Positions 52,487 through 61,885 of a stretch of 64,000 nucleotides of DNA are shown piece by piece. The stretch lies in the NCBI GenBank assembly GCA_029945945.1, contig JAQSDM010000001.1:167986-231985 (forward strand), given 5' to 3'. Positions within the stretch are counted from its first letter, which is position 1; each line of letters starts with the position of its first letter. The notes beneath the pieces are model-generated. The model was not told where the DNA came from, searched no databases, and saw only the letters and a list, made by a program, of their open reading frames with translations. A program made the translations under genes and the position numbers. This DNA is from Algoriphagus sp. (GTDB lineage Bacteria > Bacteroidota > Bacteroidia > Cytophagales > Cyclobacteriaceae).

Positions 52487-54175
52487 TTAGAATTTGAAAG
52501 AAGCGCCACCAATCAGCTGGATTCCGCGAACGGGATAATTCAGCCATCGGGTGTTTTTGCCATTCAGGATGTTATTTCCTTCTGCGAAAACAGAAATCCG
52601 ATCCGTGATTTTATAATCTGCCTTCAGTTGAAGATCTGCAATGGTCTTGAGGTTAACAACCGGGAATGAATCAGGAATCCCAAAATCCGAATCTAAAATT
52701 CCTCTTGCTTTCAAGCCTCCCATGAAATTCACATTTGCTTGAATCAGCAATTGCTCAACCGGTTTGATTTGGTTATTCACCCGGAATTCCCAAGTCGGTC
52801 TGTGCCAAGCTTCCTGTTGCGAATTCAGATCATATTGATACAAATCCAACCGGCTTCCCAGCGTGTACATTTCTGAAATCCTGAATCCCAGCTCCGCATT
52901 GATGTTGAATACAGTTGATTTGTCATCGTAAACCACTTCAAAACGCGATGAGTCAGAAAGTGAGTTCACAAAGAAATGCATCTGATTGTATCGGCTCACA
53001 TCGATTCCTGCTTTGTAATGGAAGGATTCCTGAAACTGACCTTCTATCCCACCCTTGATTTTGTAATTGTTTACGGTATTCAGCAATTGCTCACTTGGAC
53101 CCAAAAATGGGTTTTCTCTCACAAAGCTGAAATAAGTATTTCGATTCACATCACCCGAAAACTCTCCATAGAAACCGAATTCCTCAGCAAATTGATAACT
53201 TGCTTTTAAGACCGGGAAGATTCTGAAATCGCTTGATTTATCAGCGATGGAGTCATTTTCCGAGACGATGTTCAGACCTGCGGAAAAGCGAAACGCCTCA
53301 TATTGATAAGAAACTTCCGGTCTGATCGCGAAGTAATTTCTATTGACGGAATAGTCTAAATCTTCCGGATTGGTGGTGAAATATGAAATCCCCACCTTTC
53401 CGGTCCAGTCATCGCTTGGTCTGAATTTCGCCGCTGCCTTGATTCCAATTTCATTTTCTGTGACCAAATAGCTGTCATTGAAACTTCGAAAGCTAAGTTC
53501 TCCTTCGTAAGTAAACGGACCAGTCTTCTCGATTTCCCTTATACCGGCTTTGAATTGGATGGTATTTAGTACGTTGTCTGAGGTTTCGTAAGTCGGATCT
53601 TCGAATACGGAAGGGTTCACTCCATAGAAAGAATATTTATCCTGATTCCATTTCAGTCCTCCATACACTTCGAAAAGTCCTGCGAAATAACTCGCATCAG
53701 CACCGAAATTGGTATGAGAGTCTGCTGATTGTTCACCCATAACCGGCCCTTTTCCAAAGCTTTGGTGATTCAGCTGCAAAGCATAATTGAAGTCTGCAAC
53801 TTTGGTCGCCATATATCGCATTTCCAAAAGCGGTGAAGCAAAATTTCCGTAGCCTGCACGAACAAATCCCGGATATAAATCCATTCTTGGTGGAGCGTAC
53901 TTTTTCTCCAAAGGAGTAGCTTCCAGCGTCAGTCTAGGCAAGCTCAAGTCAATTGGAGTAATCGGATAATTGAAATCACTCAGTCCTTTTGGCTGAGGCA
54001 AAACGGGTAATTTCTCGTAAATACGAGGCTGTGTCGGCACAGTCAAAACCCGGTCCTTTCGGATCACAAATTCCTGATCTGTCACCTCGCCTTTGGTTTT
54101 TGTCTGTGCTATGGCCTCGCCGGAAATCCAACAAACTGCTCCGGTCAAAAGAAAAGATATTGCTAGCTTTTTCAT
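52487..54175 (-). CDS. TonB-dependent-receptor-like outer-membrane barrel without a plug
   Basis: A 562-residue protein with a signal peptide (cleavage near AIAQT). A proline-rich segment (about 40-90) precedes the barrel, which begins around YPGFVRAGYGNFASPLLEM and runs through repeated aromatic-edged strands to the terminal GGASFKF. TonB-dependent receptors carry a plug of about 150 residues before the barrel; none is visible, and the barrel is short. The gene sits in an operon with its own ExbB/ExbD/TonB set and follows a large TPR gene by three bases. I infer that it is the outer-membrane component of that assembly. Confidence 0.82.
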   Translation of the reverse strand: MKKLAISFLLTGAVCWISGEAIAQTKTKGEVTDQEFVIRKDRVLTVPTQPRIYEKLPVLPQPKGLSDFNYPITPIDLSLPRLTLEATPLEKKYAPPRMDLYPGFVRAGYGNFASPLLEMRYMATKVADFNYALQLNHQSFGKGPVMGEQSADSHTNFGADASYFAGLFEVYGGLKWNQDKYSFYGVNPSVFEDPTYETSDNVLNTIQFKAGIREIEKTGPFTYEGELSFRSFNDSYLVTENEIGIKAAAKFRPSDDWTGKVGISYFTTNPEDLDYSVNRNYFAIRPEVSYQYEAFRFSAGLNIVSENDSIADKSSDFRIFPVLKASYQFAEEFGFYGEFSGDVNRNTYFSFVRENPFLGPSEQLLNTVNNYKIKGGIEGQFQESFHYKAGIDVSRYNQMHFFVNSLSDSSRFEVVYDDKSTVFNINAELGFRISEMYTLGSRLDLYQYDLNSQQEAWHRPTWEFRVNNQIKPVEQLLIQANVNFMGGLKARGILDSDFGIPDSFPVVNLKTIADLQLKADYKITDRISVFAEGNNILNGKNTRWLNYPVRGIQLIGGASFKF

Positions 54176-54178
54176 GGT

Positions 54179-57166
54179 TTAGTTCAGGGTTTTAAGTTTG
54201 GCTTGAGCCGTGGATTTGATTTCTGCATTGGTTGAGTTGTCCACGATCGATTGCAGTGTTGCTTTCGCTTGAAACTCCTCCCCGGTCTTCATATAGTTGT
54301 CGGCCAATAAAAGGAAGACCCTGCCATACCAATAATCGTAATCGGCAAAAGGAGCCGAGAAATCAAAAATCGTATTGTTTGATTGAGTGAAATCTCCTTT
54401 TTCCTGGAAGGAAAAAGCCAGCCAATACAAGCCTTCAGCTCCCTGAACCGTCTTGTATTCGTTTACTAAGCTCATCAAAGTCGTCTCAGCCAAAGGCTTC
54501 TGATTGATTTCCCGCTGAGCTTTTGCTTTCGTCAATAAAGCCGTAGGTGTAGATTCCGGAACGACTCCGTCCAGAGTCAACAGTCTGTCGGCATTTGCAA
54601 TCGCCTGATTGTACTTCTTGATTTCAAAATTTGCAATCATCAAGCCTTTCAGCGCATCTACTTCTTCTACCTTATTTCTGGCGTTGTCAGCTGCAATTTG
54701 CAGATAAGGAATCGCCGCTGCATAATTTCCTCTTTCCAGTTCGATCGTTCCGATACGCTGCATTGCTCTCAGACGCTGTGGAGAAGCAGGTTCTTTCTCC
54801 AGAGTTTTGAATTGTGCCAACGCTTTTTCCTGATCTCCAGCCTGGAAATAACTGTCACCAAGGAAGTAAACCCCATCAGCACGCTGAGCGGACTGAGGAT
54901 AGCTTCTCAGGTAATTTTCAAATGCTCTGATAGACTGCGAATAATTCTTATCGAAATACAAGCTTTTTGCAGCTTCATATTCGAGTGCCTGCACACTTCC
55001 GCTTGATGGATTGGAGCCTTTATATCCCTCAAGGTACTCACCAAACTCAGCTGATCTTCCCTGAAGCGCGAGCGTTTCCTGAAGTCCTTTCAGGGCTGTT
55101 TCAGAATTCTGAGCATTCGGATGATTATCCAAAATATTCTTGTAATCGCTGATTGTCTGATCGTAATTCTGCAAGGAGAAGTTCGCAACTGCTCTGCCTT
55201 CCAAAGCGAAAGGAACAAATGGACTATTCGGCCTTCCTGAGATCAACTCCGTAAATCCTCTTGAGGCTTCCGTGTATTGTGTCTCTTCCATTAAAATCTG
55301 CCCTCTTTGAAAAAGTGCATCTTCGATGTAAAGGCTGTTTGGGTAGTTTGAAATCAACGTATTCAGCTGACTGATCGCCTGCTGATTCTGTGATTGAAAG
55401 TTGTACACAACCGCTGAACGATAATAAGCATAATCAGCGCCTGAGTTGGACTCCGAAATCGCACGTTGGAAAGTAGCGGCAGACTCTGCAAATCGCTTTT
55501 GCACATACTGGCAGTCACCCAATCTCAACAAAGCATCTTCGTAATTCTCTTTGTTTTCTTTGCTTCTGAGACGATCCGTGTAGGATTTGAAATGCTCCTC
55601 AGCTTTCGGGTATTGCTGAGAATTGAAATAGGCATATCCCAATCCGTACAAACTCTTGGTCAGATACCCACTTGAAGTAGTTTTTGCTGAAGCCAAAGCT
55701 GTTTCGTATGCTTTGATCGCTTTTGGAAGATCACCGGAAGCTGAATAGATTTCTCCTTTCCAGAAGTTGGATTCCAGGACCATTTCACGATCCACCGGGT
55801 AAGCCAATGATTTGTCCAGAAAACTGATTGCCTGATTCCATTTCTGATCCCGGTAATAAACCATTGCCTGATAGTAAGCGACTTTCTGATAGGCAGCCTG
55901 GATCCTCGGAGACTTTGTTTTAATCCTATCCATCTGATCAATCGCTCTCAGGTAATCATTTGTATTGATCAATGCTTCGGAAAGCAAAGTTTCTACTTCT
56001 GATCTATGTGTTCCTGATGGATAAGTTTCCAAATACTCATCCAATGCTGTAATTCCAGCTTGGAAGCTCCCTTTTTGAAGGTTCGTTTTTGCAAAGTTGA
56101 AAAGTGCTTCTTCTTTGATTTTAGGATTGAAGTTGGCTTTTGCAGCCTCGTTAAAACTTGTGCTGGCAAACTGAAAATTTCCCAGTTTCAAATAAGCATG
56201 ACCCAAATAATAACTGGAAGCTTGCCCGATCTCATCCGCTGCGGAAGCTGAGTTTTTCAGGTAATCAGTGGCTCGCTGGTATTTCCCGATTTCAAACTGC
56301 GCGATTCCTGCTTTGTAAATTTCCTCCCGGGAGAGATTTCCTTTTCTTGAATCTATGTATGCGTCGTAATTGACTGCTGCTTTCGCAAAATCCTTCTTGG
56401 CGAAATATGCCTCTGCCAGATACAGATGAATAATTTCTTTGCGATCCAGCGTTTGCTTGGAAGCCAGAATAGGCTCAGCGTACGCAATCAGCTGATCATA
56501 GCTTTGCTCTTTGTAATAAAGCGCAGCAAGTAAATAAGGGACTTTTCCAGCATAGAAGGAAGATTTGGATGCCTCCTGAAGATCAGCAATTGCCTTTTGA
56601 GAATTGCCTCCTTCCATGGCGATGAATCCGCTGTAATAATAAGCATCCGGACTGATCGGCTGGTTTAGCGTTTTCGCCTGATCAAAGTATGGAGCTGCCT
56701 GCCCGTAGTTTTTTAGCTGAAAATGAGAATACCCTTGCTTGAATAAGATATCCGCTTTACGTGTATCAGGAAGGTTTTCAGCGTTCACCAACTGATATCC
56801 TTCGAGTGCTTCCTGGTAATTCTTCTTGTAGAAAAAATGATCACCCATATAGAGACCAGCAGTGGTTACGCTCGGATGAGTGCCATTGTCAAGAATGTAG
56901 GATTTCATCAAACCCGGGCCATCGGGGCTTTCTATCTGCAAGGCAGCCATTGCGCGATGAAGTTCAACAGACTTTCCCTGCTCAGAGTTGAGGTTTTTGT
57001 CCAGCAGTTGGGTGTTGTCAAATAAGCTGGCCGAAAAGAGTTGTTTGTCAAAAAGCTCCAGATTATGATCCAGAGGAAATTGTGGACTGGTTTGATAGAG
57101 GGTAGACTGGGAAAAAGCCTCCATACTCAGCCCAAGGCTCACAAGGAGCGTCAGGTAATATCTCAT
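54179..57166 (-). CDS. Large exported tetratricopeptide-repeat protein
   Basis: A 995-residue protein with a signal peptide (residues about 1-19, ending EAFSQS). Almost all the rest is TPR-like helical repeats (for example DILFKQGYSHFQLKNYGQAA, EALFNFAKTNLQKGSFQAG, DGVYFLGDSYFQAGDQEKAL), at least twenty by eye. Such a superhelix acts as a periplasmic or outer-membrane-associated scaffold. It lies 16 bases after holA and three before the plugless barrel gene, so it belongs to the trans-envelope operon. Partner binding is inferred. Confidence 0.88.
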   Translation of the reverse strand: MRYYLTLLVSLGLSMEAFSQSTLYQTSPQFPLDHNLELFDKQLFSASLFDNTQLLDKNLNSEQGKSVELHRAMAALQIESPDGPGLMKSYILDNGTHPSVTTAGLYMGDHFFYKKNYQEALEGYQLVNAENLPDTRKADILFKQGYSHFQLKNYGQAAPYFDQAKTLNQPISPDAYYYSGFIAMEGGNSQKAIADLQEASKSSFYAGKVPYLLAALYYKEQSYDQLIAYAEPILASKQTLDRKEIIHLYLAEAYFAKKDFAKAAVNYDAYIDSRKGNLSREEIYKAGIAQFEIGKYQRATDYLKNSASAADEIGQASSYYLGHAYLKLGNFQFASTSFNEAAKANFNPKIKEEALFNFAKTNLQKGSFQAGITALDEYLETYPSGTHRSEVETLLSEALINTNDYLRAIDQMDRIKTKSPRIQAAYQKVAYYQAMVYYRDQKWNQAISFLDKSLAYPVDREMVLESNFWKGEIYSASGDLPKAIKAYETALASAKTTSSGYLTKSLYGLGYAYFNSQQYPKAEEHFKSYTDRLRSKENKENYEDALLRLGDCQYVQKRFAESAATFQRAISESNSGADYAYYRSAVVYNFQSQNQQAISQLNTLISNYPNSLYIEDALFQRGQILMEETQYTEASRGFTELISGRPNSPFVPFALEGRAVANFSLQNYDQTISDYKNILDNHPNAQNSETALKGLQETLALQGRSAEFGEYLEGYKGSNPSSGSVQALEYEAAKSLYFDKNYSQSIRAFENYLRSYPQSAQRADGVYFLGDSYFQAGDQEKALAQFKTLEKEPASPQRLRAMQRIGTIELERGNYAAAIPYLQIAADNARNKVEEVDALKGLMIANFEIKKYNQAIANADRLLTLDGVVPESTPTALLTKAKAQREINQKPLAETTLMSLVNEYKTVQGAEGLYWLAFSFQEKGDFTQSNNTIFDFSAPFADYDYWYGRVFLLLADNYMKTGEEFQAKATLQSIVDNSTNAEIKSTAQAKLKTLN

Positions 57167-57182
57167 AGTTTGGCTTAGGTAA

Positions 57183-58205
57183 TCAGTGCAAAATCTTATA
57201 AACGAGCTCGCGGAGGTTTTCTGCTTCAGTCATGCTTCCGGAGTCAACTCCTTTGAAACGTAGATCTGCCTCTTTGATGTATCGGAACACATCAATTACC
57301 TTGCCCAATTTATAGTTTCGCGCTGCCGCCAGGTACTCCCTAACCACAAAAGGCGGCACCCCAATTATCCCTGCAAGCTGCTGTTCTGATGCTCCCTTGG
57401 CCTGATGGATGAGCGCTATTCGGGTGAAATAACTGTACATCAGACTGAAAAGAGGAATCACCGGGTGAGCCTTCGGATTCTGAATAAAATAGTGAATGAT
57501 CTGATTGGCTTTGATCACATCCTTGAAGCCAATTGCCTTCATAAACTCAAAATTGTTGTAGTCTTTATTTATCCCGATGAATTGGGAAATATGCTGGGGT
57601 GTGATCTGGGTCTGTCCCTGGAAATTGATCAGCATTTTCCCCACTTCATTGGTCAGGACTTCCAGGTTATTCCCGATGGAGTCAGCCAAAAGCTGAGCAG
57701 CTTTCGGTTCGATAGTATGGCCCAATTCTTTGATATACTCATCTATCCAGGCATTCAGCTTATAGTCGGTGACTTTCTCTGATCGTACGTAAACAGCCTT
57801 TTTATCCAACTCTTTGGTGATAGCCAGTCGTCCATCCAGCTTTTTGTATTTGTGTGCAAATACCAGAATAGTGCTTGGAAGCGGGTTTTGGATATAGCTT
57901 AGCAAAAGCTTTTGGGCATCCTCTTTTCCGAAATCAGAAATACTTTGTGCTTCTTTCACAATCACAACCTGGCGTTCCGCCATCATTGGAAATTTCCGGG
58001 CATTGTTAATGATCAGCCCGACTGTACTGTCTTTCCCGTAAAGCACGATTTGATTGAATCCCTTCTCGTGTTCCGCAATCGCGTTCTTCTCAATGTAGTC
58101 TGAAATCTGATCGATAAAGAAAGGTTCATCTCCTTCCAAAAAGTAAATAGGTGCAAACTTTTTCGCTTTCAGTTCTTTGAGTACGGCTTGGGGTGTTTGA
58201 GGCAT
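57183..58205 (-). CDS. holA: DNA polymerase III subunit delta
   Basis: A 340-residue protein matching HolA in size and order: N-terminal AAA-like domain (FAPIYFLEGDEPFFIDQISD, GKDSTVGLIINNARKFPMMA, QVVIVKEAQ), then the delta-specific helical domain (LLADSIGNNLEVLTNEVGKM) and C-terminal collar (PLFSLMYSYFTRIALIHQAK). Delta opens the beta clamp during clamp loading. It is the first gene of the long minus-strand operon. The upstream region has a plausible TTTG...TATCTTTA promoter with 21-base spacing. Confidence 0.93.
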   Translation of the reverse strand: MPQTPQAVLKELKAKKFAPIYFLEGDEPFFIDQISDYIEKNAIAEHEKGFNQIVLYGKDSTVGLIINNARKFPMMAERQVVIVKEAQSISDFGKEDAQKLLLSYIQNPLPSTILVFAHKYKKLDGRLAITKELDKKAVYVRSEKVTDYKLNAWIDEYIKELGHTIEPKAAQLLADSIGNNLEVLTNEVGKMLINFQGQTQITPQHISQFIGINKDYNNFEFMKAIGFKDVIKANQIIHYFIQNPKAHPVIPLFSLMYSYFTRIALIHQAKGASEQQLAGIIGVPPFVVREYLAAARNYKLGKVIDVFRYIKEADLRFKGVDSGSMTEAENLRELVYKILH

Positions 58206-58276
58206 GGATGGAAAATTCTTACTGGGTTAAAGATAATAGCGAGAGCCGAAAGCCTGCAAAAAGCATTGAAAGATTA

Positions 58277-58305
58277 TTTGGTAAACTATTCAGGGCTTAC
58301 CTTTG
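58277..58305 (+). promoter_or_regulatory. Bacteroidota-type promoter for the TPR gene
   Basis: TTTG (58277-58280) and TACCTTTG (58298-58305) are 17 bases apart and match the -33 TTTG and -7 TAnnTTTG elements. Transcription would start about 16 bases before the ATG; AAGGGAG directly precedes the start codon. Confidence 0.6.
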
Positions 58306-58327
58306 TAGTATTAAGAAATAAAGGGAG

Positions 58328-59020
58328 ATGAGCTTCGAAAAGGGAATTGAGTTATATAAAACAGGCGAGTTTGAAGAGGCGTTAAAATGCTTCAATGAAC
58401 TGATAAACTTGAAATCTGGTGACACAGAACTTCACTTGTATCGTGGTCGGATTTTGTCAAGATTGGGCAAAACTGAATTAGCACTGGAAGATTTTGAGTT
58501 GATTTCAGCATTGGAACCATACAATACAGATTTCATCAGCGACCGGGCAGTTGTCTTGCATTTGTTGAAAAGAAATGAAGAAGCACTTACAGAATTTGAT
58601 CGGGCTGTTAATCTTGACCCAAGAAATCCCTATCGATTCAGCAGCAGAGCATTTTTTAAAGACAGAATCGGGGATCTGAAAGGGTCGATAGAAGATTATG
58701 AGATAGCGATCGAATTGGACCCTGAAGATGCTGTAGCCTACAATAACAAAGGAATTGTAGAAGAAAAGCTTGGCTATCAGGCAAAAGCCAAAAAGAGTTT
58801 TGAGGAGGCTGACAAACTCGTTGGTTACACTCCACAGACTTCAAAGTCTTCGGAACCAATAAAAGAAAACTCGGAACCAAATTTCATTTCTGAAGAAAAA
58901 CCTGAGAAGATGAATTTGAATCATTTTCTAAAAACCCTTTCTGCGGTTTTCAGGGATCCCAAAACCAGAACAGAACTTACAAGCTTTATCAAAGCCTTCT
59001 TTTCGGGAAAGAAAAACTAG
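58328..59020 (+). CDS. Cytoplasmic tetratricopeptide-repeat protein
   Basis: A 230-residue protein without a signal peptide. Residues 1-170 consist of about five TPR units (GIELYKTGEFEEALKCFNEL, AVVLHLLKRNEEALTEFDRA, AVAYNNKGIVEEKLGYQAKA). The C-terminal 60 residues are charged and unstructured-looking, ending in a basic stretch FIKAFFSGKKN. It probably serves as a protein-interaction adaptor; partners are unknown. The stop overlaps the convergent stress-protein gene by four bases. Confidence 0.85.
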   Translation: MSFEKGIELYKTGEFEEALKCFNELINLKSGDTELHLYRGRILSRLGKTELALEDFELISALEPYNTDFISDRAVVLHLLKRNEEALTEFDRAVNLDPRNPYRFSSRAFFKDRIGDLKGSIEDYEIAIELDPEDAVAYNNKGIVEEKLGYQAKAKKSFEEADKLVGYTPQTSKSSEPIKENSEPNFISEEKPEKMNLNHFLKTLSAVFRDPKTRTELTSFIKAFFSGKKN

Positions 59021-59859
59021 AAAGACTTAATCACCCAAAGTGGCTTGCTGATGAAATAAGCCATTTTCTTGGAAAGATTCTTTGAAAAGATCTGATCAAA
59101 AAAAGATTTTTTCTTACTCAATGTCACCAGCATATCACCTTTGGAAGTTTGAAGGTAATTCTCCAATCCCAGAGCCAAATCGTCTCTAATCGACTTCAGT
59201 ACAAAATTTACTTTATCGTATCTGATGAATGGAGTAATCTCATCGATCATCACCTGATGAAGAGTCTTATCTATAGCTTTGTGGGTAGAACTCACATGAA
59301 CCAGATCGATTTCTGAATCGAAGAAACCAGCCAATTCCACGATTTTTTGAATTGCAAGTTTGTCTTCCTCCAGGTAATCACTCGCATAAACAAGTTTTCT
59401 TGGAGTTTTGAAAAACACTTTTCTCGGCACCACCAATACATCACGATCAGATTCCTGAACGATTTGACTTGCACGCGATCCGATAATGTTTTCACGCAAT
59501 TCATTCAGCCCTTCTGTTCCGATCACGATCAGATTGGCTTTGGTCTGTGCAGCAAACTTCAAAGTATCAGTCACGACATTTCCATCTTGAAAAGCAATTT
59601 CGCAACTTTTCAATCCCCTGGGAATGCTTTCAGCCTCGATAGCTTTTTGAAGAGTTTGCATCTTTTCTCTGACAAATTCTTCCTGATATTTTGCATTTAC
59701 ATCAAGCGGGGAAATCTTGAGATAATCGTTGGTATTCAAAACATGAAAAAGAATCAAATCAGCTTGGTATTTCTCTCCCAGACGACTGGCATATTCGATT
59801 GCATTTAAAGAGCATTCTGAAAAATCAATCGGGCAAAGTATTTTGAATGTATGATCCAT
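59017..59859 (-). CDS. Tandem universal stress protein
   Basis: A 280-residue protein with two UspA-like domains (about 1-145 and 150-280). The first is complete: ILCPIDFSECSLNAIEYA at the start and VIGTEGLNELRENIIGSRAS followed by VVP, the ATP-binding G-2x-G-9x-GS pattern. The second is more divergent (LVYASDYLEEDKLAIQKI) and its glycine pattern is reduced, so it may not bind ATP. Usp proteins protect under starvation or stress. It is followed by, and convergent with, the TPR gene. Confidence 0.88.
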   Translation of the reverse strand: MDHTFKILCPIDFSECSLNAIEYASRLGEKYQADLILFHVLNTNDYLKISPLDVNAKYQEEFVREKMQTLQKAIEAESIPRGLKSCEIAFQDGNVVTDTLKFAAQTKANLIVIGTEGLNELRENIIGSRASQIVQESDRDVLVVPRKVFFKTPRKLVYASDYLEEDKLAIQKIVELAGFFDSEIDLVHVSSTHKAIDKTLHQVMIDEITPFIRYDKVNFVLKSIRDDLALGLENYLQTSKGDMLVTLSKKKSFFDQIFSKNLSKKMAYFISKPLWVIKSF

Positions 59860-59868
59860 TTTTAAAAA

Positions 59869-60789
59869 TTAATAGCCTCTTGATCGGTTAACGTAATTTA
59901 ATAATACTCGATTGGTCTTTATCCGATTAATATTTTCTAAAACCTGAGGTGCAGCCGCTTTTGGATTGGTTACACTTGCAATATGAGGAGTGAGCGTAAT
60001 TCTGCCGTCTTCCCAAAATGGGTGTTCTTGTGGCAAAGGCTCTTTTCGGTACACATCGAGCAATGCTCCCGACAGATAACCGCTATCCAAGGCAGTGGTT
60101 AAATCTTCCTCGACAAGGTGTTTTCCTCTGGCAACATTGATCAAATATGTTCCGGGTTTGCACTGCTTGAACAATTCAATATTCAAGATGCTTTCGGTTT
60201 CCGGAGTCAAAGGAAGCAAACAAACCAGTACGTTAACTTCGGATAAGAATTTGCCAAGTTGAGTTTTTGAATAATACGGATATTCAAAATTTTCCTTTTC
60301 GGAAAACCCAAAGCCAACTACCGGAAATCCCATAAAAGAAAGTTTTTCGAGCACATCCCCTCCCAAAGCCCCCACTCCCATCACTCCTATTTTTACCTCA
60401 ATTTCAGGATCTGACATGTCCCAAATTTTCTTTTCCTGATTTTCCCGAAAATGAGTAATGCGTCTGTGAAAATTCAAAACTCCCATGACCACATAATTGG
60501 TCATCGAAAATGTCAGTTTCTCATCAACAATTCGGACGATGGGAAGATCTGCGGAAATGGACTTATCCGTCAAAATATGATCAACTCCAGCCCCCATTGA
60601 ACTGATCAATTTCAGATTTGGAAAGTTCGAAAGGATGCCAACGGGATGTTGCCAAACTAACGCAACTTCGACATTTTCAGGTTCTTTGATTTCAGGGTAA
60701 ACCTGGATTTTAAGATCCGGATCCAATTCACGAATGACTTGAATCCATGAATCAGGATTTTTTCCTGGGCAGATGATTGCTAAACTCAT
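59869..60789 (-). CDS. D-isomer-specific 2-hydroxyacid dehydrogenase (GhrA-like glyoxylate/hydroxypyruvate reductase)
   Basis: A 306-residue protein of GhrA length. The NAD(P) motif is VGVMGVGALGGDVLEKLSF, the catalytic arginine lies in INVARGKHLVEEDL, the glutamate in DVYRKEPLP, and the histidine in LTPHIASVTNP. GhrA-type enzymes reduce glyoxylate and hydroxypyruvate with NADPH in the cytoplasm. It precedes the universal stress protein by nine bases and may share its transcript. Confidence 0.9.
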   Translation of the reverse strand: MSLAIICPGKNPDSWIQVIRELDPDLKIQVYPEIKEPENVEVALVWQHPVGILSNFPNLKLISSMGAGVDHILTDKSISADLPIVRIVDEKLTFSMTNYVVMGVLNFHRRITHFRENQEKKIWDMSDPEIEVKIGVMGVGALGGDVLEKLSFMGFPVVGFGFSEKENFEYPYYSKTQLGKFLSEVNVLVCLLPLTPETESILNIELFKQCKPGTYLINVARGKHLVEEDLTTALDSGYLSGALLDVYRKEPLPQEHPFWEDGRITLTPHIASVTNPKAAAPQVLENINRIKTNRVLLNYVNRSRGY

Positions 60790-60974
60790 TTGAAAAGAGA
60801 ATTTTAAAATTGAAATAGCTGAAAAATCTCGAAGAGTCTATCTCCTTTTAAATAAAAAAGGAACCTTTTGCTTTACAAAAATGCATTAAAAAAACCCAAA
60901 TTGCAGTTCAATCCTGAACTATCACTGATTTTTCGGGATTACTATTAAAATTCAACAGAATCATAAAAATCCAA

Positions 60975-61823
60975 ATGAAACAGAAAATCACATTTACTCT
61001 GGCAATTTTATTGTTAGCCGGCATGAGTGTATTTGCACAGCAAATCCAAATGCCACAAGCTTCGCCATCTGCGAAAATCGCTCAAAAAGTAGGTTTAACA
61101 GACGTGACTGTAGACTACAGCAGACCGAGTACAAAAGGCAGAAAGATCTTCGGGGAATTGGTTCCTTTTGGCGAAGTATGGAGAACCGGTGCCAACGGGG
61201 CGACAATTATTTCATTTTCCACTGATGTGGAAATTGACGGAAAAAAAGTGCCTCAAGGACAGTATGCGCTTTATGCCATCCCCGGAAAATCTGAATGGAC
61301 CATCATTTTATCCAAAGACACAAAACTTTGGGGAGCCATCGGATATGACCCTAAAAATGATTTGATGAGATTTCAGGTCGAGCCAAGTAAGTTAAGCAGG
61401 GTATACGAAACATTCGAAATCAGTTTTAATAACATGACTGACAATGGTGCTGACCTATCCATCAAGTGGGAACAAACACGAGTTGATTTCCGGATCGTTA
61501 CGCAGGTTGATGCAATTGTGATGGCTCAAATCAAGGAATTGGTAATTGATAAAAACGCCACGGATCCAACTTTGCTTTACTCTGCAGCCAGTTATTACTT
61601 CACCAATCAGAAGGACATCCCTATGGCATACACCTGGATTACCAAATCTGTAGAAAGCGATCCTAAATACTGGACCGTTCACCTGAAAGCCAAAATTGAA
61701 TTAGCACTTGGAATGAAAACAGAAGCCTTAGAATCTGCAAAGAAATCCAAAGAATTGGCAATCGAAGCTAAAAATCCTGACTACGTCAGTTTGAATGATC
61801 GATTGATTAAGTCAATCAAATAA
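60975..61823 (+). CDS. Exported DUF2911 protein with C-terminal TPR-like region
   Basis: A 282-residue protein with a signal peptide (cleavage near VFAQQ). Residues 25-170 match DUF2911: SPSAKIAQKVGLTDVTVDYS, RPSTKGRKIFGELVPFGEVW, GQYALYAIPGKSEWTII. The last 90 residues resemble TPR-type helices (LLYSAASYYFTNQKDIPMAY). DUF2911 proteins are abundant in Bacteroidota, and the function is unknown. It is a single gene followed directly by a terminator. Confidence 0.9.
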   Translation: MKQKITFTLAILLLAGMSVFAQQIQMPQASPSAKIAQKVGLTDVTVDYSRPSTKGRKIFGELVPFGEVWRTGANGATIISFSTDVEIDGKKVPQGQYALYAIPGKSEWTIILSKDTKLWGAIGYDPKNDLMRFQVEPSKLSRVYETFEISFNNMTDNGADLSIKWEQTRVDFRIVTQVDAIVMAQIKELVIDKNATDPTLLYSAASYYFTNQKDIPMAYTWITKSVESDPKYWTVHLKAKIELALGMKTEALESAKKSKELAIEAKNPDYVSLNDRLIKSIK

Positions 61824-61828
61824 AATTC

Positions 61829-61855
61829 AAAAAGCCTCCCAAAGGGAGGCTTTTT
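61829..61855. terminator. Rho-independent terminator between convergent genes
   Basis: AAAAAGCCTCCC and GGGAGGCTTTTT form a 12-bp perfect stem with a 3-base AAA loop, five bases after the DUF2911 stop. It can also serve the convergent symporter gene. Confidence 0.9.
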
Positions 61856-61885
61856 TATTACCTGAAATTCAGTTTTTGATTCTAT

